The notes under the pieces: model-generated
The model's database searches: none
Seen by the model: the letters and a program-made list of their open reading frames with translations, nothing else
Told to the model about the DNA's origin: nothing
Assembly (NCBI RefSeq): GCF_004362865.1
Contig: NZ_SNYI01000003.1
Location: 1-64,000 of the forward strand
DNA: 64,000 nt
From: Zeaxanthinibacter enoshimensis
GTDB lineage: Bacteria > Bacteroidota > Bacteroidia > Flavobacteriales > Flavobacteriaceae
Direction: 5' to 3'
Part shown: piece after piece, positions 51,099-59,855 of the stretch
Position numbering within the stretch: the stretch's first letter is position 1
Layout: the number at the start of each line of letters is the position of its first letter
Translations under genes and position numbers: made by a program

Positions 51099-52214
51099 TT
51101 GATAACACTGCACGACAAACAATTTAAGCCCTTTTTAACGGAGCAGCAGATCCTGGACGCAGTAGCCAAGATCGCGGGTGATATCGCCCGTGATTACAAG
51201 GACCAAGTGCCCATATTTGTTGGTGTTCTGAACGGGTCATTCATGTTCGTGTCAGATTTTTTAAAGTGTTATCCTCACCCCTGCGAGGTCTCCTTTGTAA
51301 AATTGAGTTCCTACCAGGGCCTGACCTCTACAGGAATCGTGGAAACACTGCTAGACCTCCCTGATAATATCGAAGGCAGAAGTGTTATAATCCTGGAGGA
51401 TATTATAGATACCGGGCGTACGTTACAGGAACTGGTTCACCTTTTCTCGGAAACGAATGTTAAGGATTTCAAGATCGCCAGCCTCTTCTATAAATCAGAG
51501 ATCTATAACGGGGAATATTCCATCGATTATTTTGGAATGGAAATTCCTAATAAGTTCATAGTGGGTTATGGTCTGGATTACCTGGAGCTGGGGAGAAATT
51601 TGAGAGAAGTTTACGAACTAAAAAAACCTAAGATGATCAATCTTGTATTATTTGGAAAACCTGGTGCCGGTAAAGGGACCCAGGCTGCATTCCTGAAAAA
51701 AGCCTATAACCTGATCCATATCTCTACCGGGGATGTTTTCCGATATAATATTAAAAATGAAACAGCATTAGGTAAGCTGGCCCAATCCTATATGGATAAA
51801 GGAGACCTCGTACCTGATGAGGTGACTATTAAAATGCTGCAGGAAGAAGTGGAAAAGCACCCGGAAGCCAATGGATTTATCTTTGATGGTTTCCCGCGGA
51901 CGGCAATGCAGGCTGAAGCGCTGGACCATTTCCTGGAATCGAAGGATATGCAGATCGATGCAACCATTGCCCTGGAAGCAGATGACCAGGAATTACTTCA
52001 GCGTTTGTTAAAGCGAGGAGAGATCAGTGGGCGTCCTGACGACCAGGACGAAGAAAAGATCAGGAACCGTTTTGCGGAATACACTAAGAAGACAGCGCCC
52101 TTACGAGACTATTACAAAGCCCAGGGAAAACTGCACGTCGTTAACGGGATAGGTGATATCGAGGAGATCACCGACAGACTGCACCAGGTTGTCAAAGGCC
52201 TGCAGGAAGCCTGA
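51099..52214 (+). CDS. Fused hypoxanthine phosphoribosyltransferase-adenylate kinase
   Basis: One uninterrupted frame encodes two enzymes (371 residues). Residues 1-178 are HPRT-like, with VGVLNGSFMF, VKLSSYQGLTSTG, the PRPP-binding ILEDIIDTGRTL and YGLDYLELGRNLREVY. From Met179 follows a complete adenylate kinase with P-loop FGKPGAGKGTQ, FDGFPRTAMQAEALD and a short lid. The first makes IMP/GMP from bases; the second interconverts AMP, ATP and ADP. The TTG start was chosen because the family begins near MITLHDKQF. Met179 could also start a separate kinase. Confidence 0.9.
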   Translation: MITLHDKQFKPFLTEQQILDAVAKIAGDIARDYKDQVPIFVGVLNGSFMFVSDFLKCYPHPCEVSFVKLSSYQGLTSTGIVETLLDLPDNIEGRSVIILEDIIDTGRTLQELVHLFSETNVKDFKIASLFYKSEIYNGEYSIDYFGMEIPNKFIVGYGLDYLELGRNLREVYELKKPKMINLVLFGKPGAGKGTQAAFLKKAYNLIHISTGDVFRYNIKNETALGKLAQSYMDKGDLVPDEVTIKMLQEEVEKHPEANGFIFDGFPRTAMQAEALDHFLESKDMQIDATIALEADDQELLQRLLKRGEISGRPDDQDEEKIRNRFAEYTKKTAPLRDYYKAQGKLHVVNGIGDIEEITDRLHQVVKGLQEA

Positions 52215-52270
52215 GCTGAAAACAGCCCGGTTTAACCGGTATTACTATTCACTATAAATTTATTCCCTAG

Positions 52271-53272
52271 ATGACCGAAGGAAATTTTGTCGATTATGTA
52301 AAAGTACATCTCAGTTCCGGGAACGGCGGGAAAGGCTCAACTCACCTGAGACGGGAGAAGTATGTGGCTAAAGGAGGTCCTGACGGGGGTGATGGAGGCC
52401 GGGGTGGTCATATCATCCTGAGGGGGAATAAGAACCTCTGGACCCTGCTGAGCTTCAAATTCAAACGTCACTTTAAGGCCGGGCACGGCGAACACGGTGC
52501 CAAGCAGCGGAGTACCGGGGCCGATGGGGAAGACATTTACCTGGACGTACCGTTGGGAACAGTGGTGCGTGATTCCGAAACAAACGAAGTCCTCTTCGAG
52601 ATCACTGAAGACGGGGAGGAAAAGATCGTTGTTGAAGGAGGATTGGGTGGCCGGGGTAACTGGCATTTTAAAACTTCAACCAACCAGACTCCGCGATATG
52701 CACAACCGGGGATCCCGGGACAGGAAAAAGATGTGACGCTGGAGCTGAAGGTGCTGGCTGATGTAGGCCTGGTCGGTTTTCCCAATGCAGGAAAATCTAC
52801 CTTGCTGTCTGCAGTTACAGCGGCTAAACCAAAGATCGCCGATTACCCATTTACAACGTTGAAACCGAATCTGGGGATCGTCCAGTACAGGGAATTTAAA
52901 AGTTTCGTCATCGCCGATATTCCCGGGATAATAGAAGGAGCGGCAGAAGGCAAAGGACTGGGGCATTACTTTTTGCGCCATATAGAACGGAATTCTTCGC
53001 TCTTATTCATGATCCCAGCAGATGCTAAGGATATCGTGGAGGAATACGAGATACTTTTGAACGAACTTCGGAAATATAATCCTGAACTACTGGATAAAGA
53101 ACGCATCGTGGCTATTTCCAAAAGTGACCTGCTGGATGAAGAATTAAGATCTGAAATGAAGGAGGAGCTGGATGCCTATTTTAAAGAGACAGATTACCTC
53201 TTTATCTCTTCCGTGGCCCAGACCGGTCTTCAGGAACTGAAAGACCGCCTCTGGAAGCAACTTAACGATTAA
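52271..53272 (+). CDS. obg: GTPase Obg/CgtA
   Basis: The 333-residue protein has the glycine-rich Obg fold (residues ~1-155, [14 protein letters not shown] and GGRGNWHF) and a GTPase domain with GFPNAGKST (G1), [27 protein letters not shown] (G3) and SKSD (G4). No extra C-terminal domain is present. Obg is essential and links ribosome assembly to growth. It follows hpt-adk by 56 nt. Confidence 0.96.
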   Translation: MTEGNFVDYVKVHLSSGNGGKGSTHLRREKYVAKGGPDGGDGGRGGHIILRGNKNLWTLLSFKFKRHFKAGHGEHGAKQRSTGADGEDIYLDVPLGTVVRDSETNEVLFEITEDGEEKIVVEGGLGGRGNWHFKTSTNQTPRYAQPGIPGQEKDVTLELKVLADVGLVGFPNAGKSTLLSAVTAAKPKIADYPFTTLKPNLGIVQYREFKSFVIADIPGIIEGAAEGKGLGHYFLRHIERNSSLLFMIPADAKDIVEEYEILLNELRKYNPELLDKERIVAISKSDLLDEELRSEMKEELDAYFKETDYLFISSVAQTGLQELKDRLWKQLND

Positions 53273-53346
53273 TACCCCCGAGGCTGGAACAGCCCCATAA
53301 TTTTCGTTACATTAGAATATGTAAGGACCATTTTAGATGCTTCATC

Positions 53347-53889
53347 ATGAGATTACTGTTCATTGTGATATTAGGGATCGCGTTGTCTGTATCTTCTTCC
53401 TGTTCCGTGATCAGGGTGCGGCACGATTACGATAAGACAGCCGATTTTTCTAATTATACCACTTATAATTACCCGGAGGTCATGACCACCGGCCTGAGTG
53501 AACTGGATGAAAACCGGTTGCTGAGAGCCGTTGATTCGGCCATGCAGGCCAAAGGATTCCAGTTTGCCGAAGAACCTGATTTCCTGGTGCATATTTACAG
53601 CAGGGATTACCAGCCCGCTCCGCGCAATACAATAGGGGTTGGCGTCGGGGGAACCGGTCGTAATGTCGGGGGAGGTGTCAATGTTGGCTTACCCATTGGT
53701 CGTAACTTTATAGAGCGGGAGATCAGCTTCGATTTTGTAGACTTTCATAATAATACCCTCTTCTGGCAGGCTGTGGCTACTGATAAATTCAGGGAGAAAG
53801 CCACCCCCCGGGAACGGGAGGAAGCTTTCCACGCCATGGTTCAGAAAGTATTTGCGAAATATCCTCCAAAAAGAGCTGCGGGATCCTGA
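53347..53889 (+). CDS. DUF4136 family lipoprotein
   Basis: The 180-residue product has a lipoprotein signal with lipobox SSSC and then the DUF4136 fold. It starts VRHDYDKTADFSNYTTYNY and has a glycine-rich insert (GVGVGGTGRNVGGGVNVG) and a C-terminal KVFAKYPPK. It is likely a membrane-anchored periplasmic protein of unknown role. The stop codon abuts the stop of the convergent SDR. Confidence 0.88.
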   Translation: MRLLFIVILGIALSVSSSCSVIRVRHDYDKTADFSNYTTYNYPEVMTTGLSELDENRLLRAVDSAMQAKGFQFAEEPDFLVHIYSRDYQPAPRNTIGVGVGGTGRNVGGGVNVGLPIGRNFIEREISFDFVDFHNNTLFWQAVATDKFREKATPREREEAFHAMVQKVFAKYPPKRAAGS

Positions 53890-54675
53890 TCATATAGATT
53901 TTAACAGTCCGCCGTCTATAGGTATGGCAGTGCCTGTTATATAGGCTGCCTGGTCAGAGGCAAGGAAGGTTGCCAGGAAACCGTATTCCTCGGGTAGTCC
54001 TATCCTTTTCACCGGAACCTGTTGTTCCATATCGCGGCGAACCTCTTTCTCTGCTATCCCGAGTTGTTCTGCTTTCTTCTGATTCAGCTGCTCTATCCGC
54101 TCGGTATCAAAATACCCGGTCAAAACACTGTTCACTGTTATCCCTGAAGGGCCAACATCTGTTGCAAGGGTCTTGCCCCATGTGACGACTGCGGCACGGA
54201 TGGTATTAGACAAGGCGAGGTAAGACAAAGGCTGCTTTACCGAAATGGAAGCCACGTTGATAATACGACCCCATTTTTTTTTCATCATCTGCTCCAGCGC
54301 AGCCTGTGTAGTATATTGCACCGTCTTGAATAAAAGATCAAAGGCCTGCTGGTAATCTTCAGTAGCCTTTTCAAGGCTGGACCCTGCCGATGGTCCCTGG
54401 GTGTTATTGACAAGGATATCTACCCGGTTGTTCTGGAAATATGTATCTACTTGTTTCTTGTACTTTTCGAAGTCGCTGTAGTCGGTAACTATATATTGGT
54501 GATGCTGGCCTTTTGAGGTATCCAGCTCATGAACCAGGTTCTGTAACAGACCCTCACTCCTGGCCACAACGGTAACATTGGCACCACTCAGGGCCATCTG
54601 TACGGCGATCGCCCTTCCTATTCCGCGACTGCTGCCACCTATAAGGGCATTCTTCCCTGTCAGATCAATTTTCAT
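53890..54675 (-). CDS. SDR family oxidoreductase lacking the usual Lys
   Basis: This 261-residue protein has the SDR cofactor motif IGGSSRGIGRAIA and NNTQG. The region of the active site reads SISVKQPLSYLALSNTIRAAV, where the canonical Tyr-x3-Lys would be Tyr followed by Leu-Ala-Leu-Ser. The Lys is thus replaced by Ser, although a Lys lies seven residues before the Tyr. A C-terminal GTAIPIDGGLLKSI closes the fold. It may still be active with altered chemistry. It shares its strand with the cupin gene, 25 nt upstream. Confidence 0.85.
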   Translation of the reverse strand: MKIDLTGKNALIGGSSRGIGRAIAVQMALSGANVTVVARSEGLLQNLVHELDTSKGQHHQYIVTDYSDFEKYKKQVDTYFQNNRVDILVNNTQGPSAGSSLEKATEDYQQAFDLLFKTVQYTTQAALEQMMKKKWGRIINVASISVKQPLSYLALSNTIRAAVVTWGKTLATDVGPSGITVNSVLTGYFDTERIEQLNQKKAEQLGIAEKEVRRDMEQQVPVKRIGLPEEYGFLATFLASDQAAYITGTAIPIDGGLLKSI

Positions 54676-54700
54676 AATTTTGCCAGTATTTGGTTTCGCT

Positions 54701-55018
54701 CTATTTATATTCCTCCCTGGCCGGGCTGAAAATATCCATCAGCCTGCAACGGGTCAGGGCTTTACCGCTATGGGGTATATGCGATGGGATGGGTACTATC
54801 TGCCCCGGTTCATATACTTTGGTCTGGCCGTCCAGGGTGAATTCGAATCTTCCTTCGAGCACCTGCATAATTTGCTCATGCATATGCGAATGTTCGGGTA
54901 CTTCCGCGCCCTCTTCTACCTCCCAATAGGCCAGGGTCATCTTCTCTGTATGGATCAATTTCCCGTGAAAGCCCGGCATGATCTCCTTACTTGGAACCTC
55001 TGAAAGTTTTATATCCAT
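54701..55018 (-). CDS. Small cupin-fold protein
   Basis: From ATG 55018 the product has 105 residues. It has a single cupin barrel with EEGAEVPEHSHMHEQIMQVLEGRFEF (cupin motif 1 with three metal-binding His) and PIPSHIPHSGKAL. The metal ligand arrangement is intact. Function is unknown; cupins of this size often bind sugars or small acids. A longer ORF to 55156 overlaps mpl and is unlikely. Confidence 0.85.
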   Translation of the reverse strand: MDIKLSEVPSKEIMPGFHGKLIHTEKMTLAYWEVEEGAEVPEHSHMHEQIMQVLEGRFEFTLDGQTKVYEPGQIVPIPSHIPHSGKALTRCRLMDIFSPAREEYK

Positions 55019-55114
55019 AATATTTTTCCCGCTAAGATAATAGAAAAGCAGGCAGGAGACCAGTTTGCGGACCTGCCGCCAATCCTTATCTTTACGCGCT
55101 AATACCACAAGAGC

Positions 55115-56476
55115 ATGCAAGTACATTTTATAGCGATAGGGGGGAGTGCAATGCACAATCTGGCCCTTGCGTTACAACACAAAGGTTATACGGTCAGTGG
55201 AAGTGATGATGTGATCTTTGAACCTTCCAGGACCAGGCTGGAACAGGCAGGCCTGTTGCCGGCAGAATTCGGCTGGTTTCCTGAAAAAATTCAATCTGAT
55301 CTGGATGCGGTCATTCTTGGAATGCATGCCAAACCGGATAACCCCGAACTGGCCAGGGCTCAGGAACTGGGAATCCGAATCTACTCTTACCCGGAATTCC
55401 TCTTTGAACAATCAAAAGACAAGACCCGGGTGGTTATCGGCGGGAGTCACGGGAAGACCACTATCACGTCCATGATCCTCCACGTATTAAAATACCACGA
55501 CCAGGCTGTCGATTACATGGTAGGCGCCCAGCTGGAAGGTTTTGACCGGATGGTACACCTGAGCGAGGAGAACGATTTTATAGTGCTGGAGGGTGATGAA
55601 TACTTATCTTCTCCCATCGACAGGAGACCCAAGTTCCATCTGTACAAACCCAATATAGCCTTGCTCAGCGGTATTGCATGGGACCACATCAATGTATTTC
55701 CTACCTACGAATCTTACGTGGAACAGTTCAGGATATTTGTCGATAGCATTGTGGAAGGGGGCAGCATCAACTACAATGAAGAAGACGAGGAAGTAAAGAA
55801 AGTTGTCATGGCTTCAGAGAATCCTATCCGTAAACTGGGATACAGCACACCGGAATATACCGTCGAAAACGGGGTCACTTTGCTTGAGACCCCGGAAGGT
55901 CCGATGCCGATAGAGGTTTTCGGAAGACATAACCTGAGTAACCTGGCCGGGGCAAAATGGATCTGTCAGCATATGGGTGTAGACGAAGACGCCTTTTATG
56001 AAGCTATTGCCACCTTTAAAGGCGCTTCCAAAAGACTGGAGAAAATAGCTGAAACCGGCAATGGGGTTGCTTATAAGGATTTTGCACATTCGCCCAGTAA
56101 GGTAAATGCTGCTGTCACTGCAGTGAAATCGCAGTTTCCGGACTTACCTTTGATCGCGTGCCTTGAACTGCATACCTACAGCAGCCTGAATAAAGAATTC
56201 CTGGAGCAGTATCGCGGTGCCCTGGATAGTGCCGATACCGCTGCTGTTTTTTATGCGCCGGAATCAGTAGCCATTAAACGACTGGAAGCTGTATCCGAAG
56301 CGGATATAGCAGCAGCCTTTGGAAGGGATAACCTGCACGTGTTTACGGAACCCGCAGCTTTCAGGGAATTCCTGATGGCACAAGAATTACACCGCTCTGC
56401 CCTGTTGCTTATGAGTTCCGGGAATTACGGTGGCCTGTCGCTGGAGGAAGTGAAGACAGCAGTTGAGAACCACTGA
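55115..56476 (+). CDS. mpl: UDP-MurNAc:tripeptide ligase (peptidoglycan recycling)
   Basis: The 453-residue protein starts VHFIAIGGSAMHNLALALQ and has the P-loop GGSHGKTTITSM near residue 109, EGDEYLSSP and the DFAHSPSKVNAAV motif. These fit Mpl, which joins recycled L-Ala-D-Glu-DAP tripeptide to UDP-MurNAc. MurC is a relative, but the DFAHSPSK region and N-terminus suit Mpl better. Together with MurF at 23239 it shows wall-synthesis genes scattered in this window. Confidence 0.9.
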   Translation: MQVHFIAIGGSAMHNLALALQHKGYTVSGSDDVIFEPSRTRLEQAGLLPAEFGWFPEKIQSDLDAVILGMHAKPDNPELARAQELGIRIYSYPEFLFEQSKDKTRVVIGGSHGKTTITSMILHVLKYHDQAVDYMVGAQLEGFDRMVHLSEENDFIVLEGDEYLSSPIDRRPKFHLYKPNIALLSGIAWDHINVFPTYESYVEQFRIFVDSIVEGGSINYNEEDEEVKKVVMASENPIRKLGYSTPEYTVENGVTLLETPEGPMPIEVFGRHNLSNLAGAKWICQHMGVDEDAFYEAIATFKGASKRLEKIAETGNGVAYKDFAHSPSKVNAAVTAVKSQFPDLPLIACLELHTYSSLNKEFLEQYRGALDSADTAAVFYAPESVAIKRLEAVSEADIAAAFGRDNLHVFTEPAAFREFLMAQELHRSALLLMSSGNYGGLSLEEVKTAVENH

Positions 56477-56536
56477 GAATATACGATCCCAGTGGGTAGT
56501 TTCAGAGGTAACTGAATAATACCGATAAAAGGGTTT

Positions 56537-56544
56537 TAATTTTG
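56537..56544 (+). promoter_or_regulatory. -7 element upstream of radC
   Basis: TAATTTTG matches TAnnTTTG exactly and lies 21 nt before the radC ATG. No TTG at the usual -33 position. Confidence 0.45.
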
Positions 56545-56565
56545 ATTGTTGACTATCTTTAATTC

Positions 56566-57264
56566 ATGAGACAACCAACTGCTTCCTTGTCTATAAAAAA
56601 CTGGTCTGAGGCTGACAGGCCCCGGGAGAAATTGGTCAGGCATGGAAAAACAGTTCTTTCAGATACGGAATTGCTCGCAATCCTTTTAGGTTCGGGGAGT
56701 AGGCATGAAAGTGCCCTGGACCTGGCCCGGAGAATCCTGGGGGATAATGATCACAACCTGGGAAAACTGGGACGTTTATCCATACACCAGTTAATGTCTT
56801 ACAAGGGGGTAGGGCAGGCAAAGGCCGTTCTGGTCTCGGCAGCAATGGAGATGGGAAGACGCCGCCAAATGGCCGATACCGGAATTAAAAGTGCTGTCAA
56901 ATGCAGCAGGGATGTCTTTGAATTGCTACAACCCGTACTCGGGGAGCTTCCGCACGAGGAATTCTGGATCGTATACCTGAACAATGCCAACAAGGTGATC
57001 TTTCATTCGCAGCTTAGCAGGGGAGGTATTACCGGGACCCTTGTCGATGTGCGGTTAGTCTTGAAGAAGGCCCTGGAACTGGGAGCGGTGGCCCTGATAC
57101 TGGCACATAATCATCCTTCAGGAACATTAAAACCAAGTGCTGCGGATAAACAACTGACAGAGAAATTAAAAAAAGCAGCAGTGGCTCTGGATATAAAAGT
57201 CCTGGACCACCTTATTATAACTGAAACGAATTTCTTTAGTTTCGCAGATGAAAACATCTTATAG
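56566..57264 (+). CDS. radC: RadC family JAMM-domain protein
   Basis: The 232-residue protein has a helix-hairpin-helix-like N-terminal region (ILLGSGSRHESALDLARRIL, SYKGVGQAKA) and a C-terminal JAMM metalloprotease-like domain with HNHPSGTLKPSAAD carrying the His-x-His...Asp metal site. RadC is named for DNA repair, but its true function is uncertain. The deacetylase-like gene starts 2 nt after its stop, and the HAD gene overlaps that one, forming a compact operon. Confidence 0.92.
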   Translation: MRQPTASLSIKNWSEADRPREKLVRHGKTVLSDTELLAILLGSGSRHESALDLARRILGDNDHNLGKLGRLSIHQLMSYKGVGQAKAVLVSAAMEMGRRRQMADTGIKSAVKCSRDVFELLQPVLGELPHEEFWIVYLNNANKVIFHSQLSRGGITGTLVDVRLVLKKALELGAVALILAHNHPSGTLKPSAADKQLTEKLKKAAVALDIKVLDHLIITETNFFSFADENIL

Positions 57265-57266
57265 GT

Positions 57267-58562
57267 ATGTTGCTGATCTACACCCATAAAATCACGCCGA
57301 GATTCAGTTATACGATGAAGCAGGTATTCACTCGTATCCTGGGTATAGAAGTAAGCTTTACTACCAAGGTAGAAGATTTTATCAAGCATGCAGGGCCCAA
57401 GATCACCTATACAAAAAAGCCGCTGCAGAACGAATTCTTTGTGCGCAGTAACGACCTGCTGTTTGAACAGGGTATAAATGATTTCCAGATAAAGCCCGAG
57501 GACTGGGATGGGGTACCCTGCTTTTTTAAGGCAGGGGAACGCAGCAACCTCCCTTACGACGTTTTTTCCGCAAGCTTCTTCCTGCTGAGCAGGTATGAGG
57601 AATACCTGCCTCACCTTAAAGATATACACGGACGTTTCCCTCCGAGTGAGAGCGTCTCTTTCCAGCATAATTTCCTCCATCTGCCGGTAGTCGATATTTG
57701 GGCCAGGAAAATCCACAAAGCCCTGAAAGAGCGATTCCCGGAATTGGAAAGTAAGGAAAGAAAATACCAGCATACCAGCATTATTGATGTGACCACCTCT
57801 CATAGTTATGCACACCGGGGGCTGATCAGGAGTATTGCTGGTTTCTTCCTCGATCTCGGCTATTTCCGGTTCCGACGGGTGATTCAACGGCTGTCAGTCT
57901 GGATGCGCCTGCGCAGGGATCCCTTCGATAATTTCTCTGCCTTGCTGGCGTTGCACAAGGTTCATAAGGTAAAGAGCATGTTCTTTTTCCAGTTTGCGGA
58001 GTACTCCACCTATGACAAGAACGTATCACCCAATAATAATAAGTTCCGCCACCTCATAAAATCGGTGGCGGATTACAGCAAAGTAGCCCTGGCGGCCTCA
58101 TACAGTTCCTTCATGGATATTCAGTTACTGAAAGCTGAGAAAATGAGCCTGAGCAACGTGATCCACAGGCCGGTGAATTACTCCAGGTTACGTTATAACA
58201 GGGTGGATATCCCGGTAACTTACCGGAACCTGGTAGAAGCGGAATTTACCGATGATTTTACCATGGGATATACCCATGAACCAGGGTTCCGAGCAGGAAC
58301 CTGTACTCCTTTTTATTTTTATGACATTCCACTTGAAGTACAGCAACCCATAAAGATCCATCCCTTTGCCTTCCACGATTACGCCTTCCAGAATATGCTG
58401 ACAGAGGCTGAGATTCTCAGCGAAATGGATAAACTCTGGACAGAGGTAAAGAATGTGGACGGTCAGTTCAATACCATTTTTTCTAACGAACTGTTAGGCG
58501 GCAGCCACCAGGTTGACTGGCTGCGGTTGTATGGCAAAGTCATTAAACGATACCATGTATAG
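57267..58562 (+). CDS. Polysaccharide deacetylase-like protein
   Basis: The 431-residue protein resembles the Flavobacteriia-type deacetylase-like family. An N-terminal domain holds YTHKITPRFSYTMKQVFTRIL, and the C-terminal part has VHRPVNYSRL and GYTHEPGFRAGTCTPFYFYD, the latter typical of this group. The metal-site segment, usually an Asp-Asp/Asn pair, reads IIDVTTSHSYAHRG, so the canonical catalytic pair may be changed. It probably acts on a cell-surface glycan. It follows radC by 2 nt and overlaps the HAD gene by 8 nt. Confidence 0.8.
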   Translation: MLLIYTHKITPRFSYTMKQVFTRILGIEVSFTTKVEDFIKHAGPKITYTKKPLQNEFFVRSNDLLFEQGINDFQIKPEDWDGVPCFFKAGERSNLPYDVFSASFFLLSRYEEYLPHLKDIHGRFPPSESVSFQHNFLHLPVVDIWARKIHKALKERFPELESKERKYQHTSIIDVTTSHSYAHRGLIRSIAGFFLDLGYFRFRRVIQRLSVWMRLRRDPFDNFSALLALHKVHKVKSMFFFQFAEYSTYDKNVSPNNNKFRHLIKSVADYSKVALAASYSSFMDIQLLKAEKMSLSNVIHRPVNYSRLRYNRVDIPVTYRNLVEAEFTDDFTMGYTHEPGFRAGTCTPFYFYDIPLEVQQPIKIHPFAFHDYAFQNMLTEAEILSEMDKLWTEVKNVDGQFNTIFSNELLGGSHQVDWLRLYGKVIKRYHV

Positions 58563-59244
58563 AGAAATGATAAAAGATATATTTTTTGACCTGGATCATA
58601 CCCTTTGGGACTTCGAGAAGAATTCTGCCCTGACCTTCGAGAAAATACTTGCCGAGAACCAGGTGCAGATAGATACCTCCGAGTTTATGAGGACCTATGC
58701 GCCTATTAATATGGCGTTATGGAAGAAGTATAGGGAAGAGCGTATAGGGAAGGCAGATCTTCGTTACCAACGCCTTAAAAAGACCTTTAAAGCTCTGAAG
58801 TACCCGGCAAAAAAAGACCTGATCTACCGCTTATCTGACCAGTATATAGAACACCTGGCGTCCTTTAACCACTTACTTCCCCATACCCAGGATATCCTGG
58901 AATACCTGAAACCGCACTACCGGATGCATATCATCACCAATGGTTTCCAGGAAGTTCAGGAGCGTAAGATGAGGCAGTCTAAGATCTTCGACTATTTTGA
59001 ACATATGATCAACTCGGAGATGGCAGGCGTTAAGAAGCCTAATCCATGGATCTTCCAGCTCGCCCTGAAACGAACAGGGGCAAATCCCAGGCAGTCAATG
59101 ATGATCGGGGATAACCTGGAAGCGGACATCCTGGGAGCCAAGGCCTTAGGGTTTCACACCATCCACCTGAATGTGCATAATGATCCCCTGCATGATCACG
59201 GCTATATGATTCACAGTCTCAGTGAAATAAAATCATATTTATAG
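58555..59244 (+). CDS. YjjG-type HAD family hydrolase
   Basis: From ATG 58555 the protein has 229 residues. It has the nucleophile motif FFDLDHTLWDF, motif II IITNGFQE and motif III/IV VKKPNPWIFQLA with MMIGDNLEADILGA. This pattern matches YjjG-type noncanonical nucleotide phosphatases. The start overlaps the previous gene's stop (8 nt), while the Met at 58567 (MIKDIFFDLDHTL) is nearly as good. A pyrimidine nucleotide house-cleaning role is likely but unproven. Confidence 0.9.
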   Translation: MYREMIKDIFFDLDHTLWDFEKNSALTFEKILAENQVQIDTSEFMRTYAPINMALWKKYREERIGKADLRYQRLKKTFKALKYPAKKDLIYRLSDQYIEHLASFNHLLPHTQDILEYLKPHYRMHIITNGFQEVQERKMRQSKIFDYFEHMINSEMAGVKKPNPWIFQLALKRTGANPRQSMMIGDNLEADILGAKALGFHTIHLNVHNDPLHDHGYMIHSLSEIKSYL

Positions 59245-59303
59245 AGTTATCCAATAGGAAAGAGGCAGGAAATACCCTGTTCTAATTTAAATATCGGCCT
59301 CTC

Positions 59304-59855
59304 ATGATGCGCACTACCGGGGATATAAAAGGATTCATGATCCTTCTTCTAATGCTCCTGACCGCTTGTTCGGAGCCAACGGATTTTAACCAGGCAGACG
59401 ACCTTATGCTCGAGCCTGTCGTTGAGGCCAGTATCCTGTATATCGAATCCCCGGAAGAGGTGATCAATGAATCTGACTTTACCAGTTTTACATACGACTT
59501 CAATTTTGACGCTTTCGGAGAAAAATTCGTATCTGAGAACCTGATCGACGGGATGATCGCTTTTGAACTGGAGAATACCACCAGCAAGCCATTTACCATC
59601 ACTCTTGAATTCCTGGATGAAGGTGGTAACACCCTCTTTACACAGGTGTTTGAGCTGGATGCTGCCCCCACCGCCATTCTTTACAGGGAAGTATTTTTTG
59701 GCACCCCTTCCGGGCAGGATATCAATATTATCCGGAATACCTCTGGTTTCAGGGTTACTGCGGATAACGAGGGGGATACTTCTAGTGTATCTTCACTTCC
59801 GGATCCGAAAATCATCTTCCGCTCCAGCGCAAAATTCAGGCTTAGCATTCTATGA
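59304..59855 (+). CDS. Uncharacterised lipoprotein, DUF5723 neighbour
   Basis: The 183-residue product begins with a lipoprotein signal (lipobox LLTAC). It carries acidic beta-rich sequence with no motif I recognise. A second ATG lies at 59307. It ends overlapping the DUF5723 gene start by four bases (ATGA), so the two are translationally coupled and probably act together at the outer membrane. Confidence 0.75.
   Translation: MMRTTGDIKGFMILLLMLLTACSEPTDFNQADDLMLEPVVEASILYIESPEEVINESDFTSFTYDFNFDAFGEKFVSENLIDGMIAFELENTTSKPFTITLEFLDEGGNTLFTQVFELDAAPTAILYREVFFGTPSGQDINIIRNTSGFRVTADNEGDTSSVSSLPDPKIIFRSSAKFRLSIL

Noticed and set aside
57111-57887. 258-residue ORF antisense to radC and the deacetylase-like gene
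   Set aside because: It overlaps two well-supported genes and has no motif of its own.
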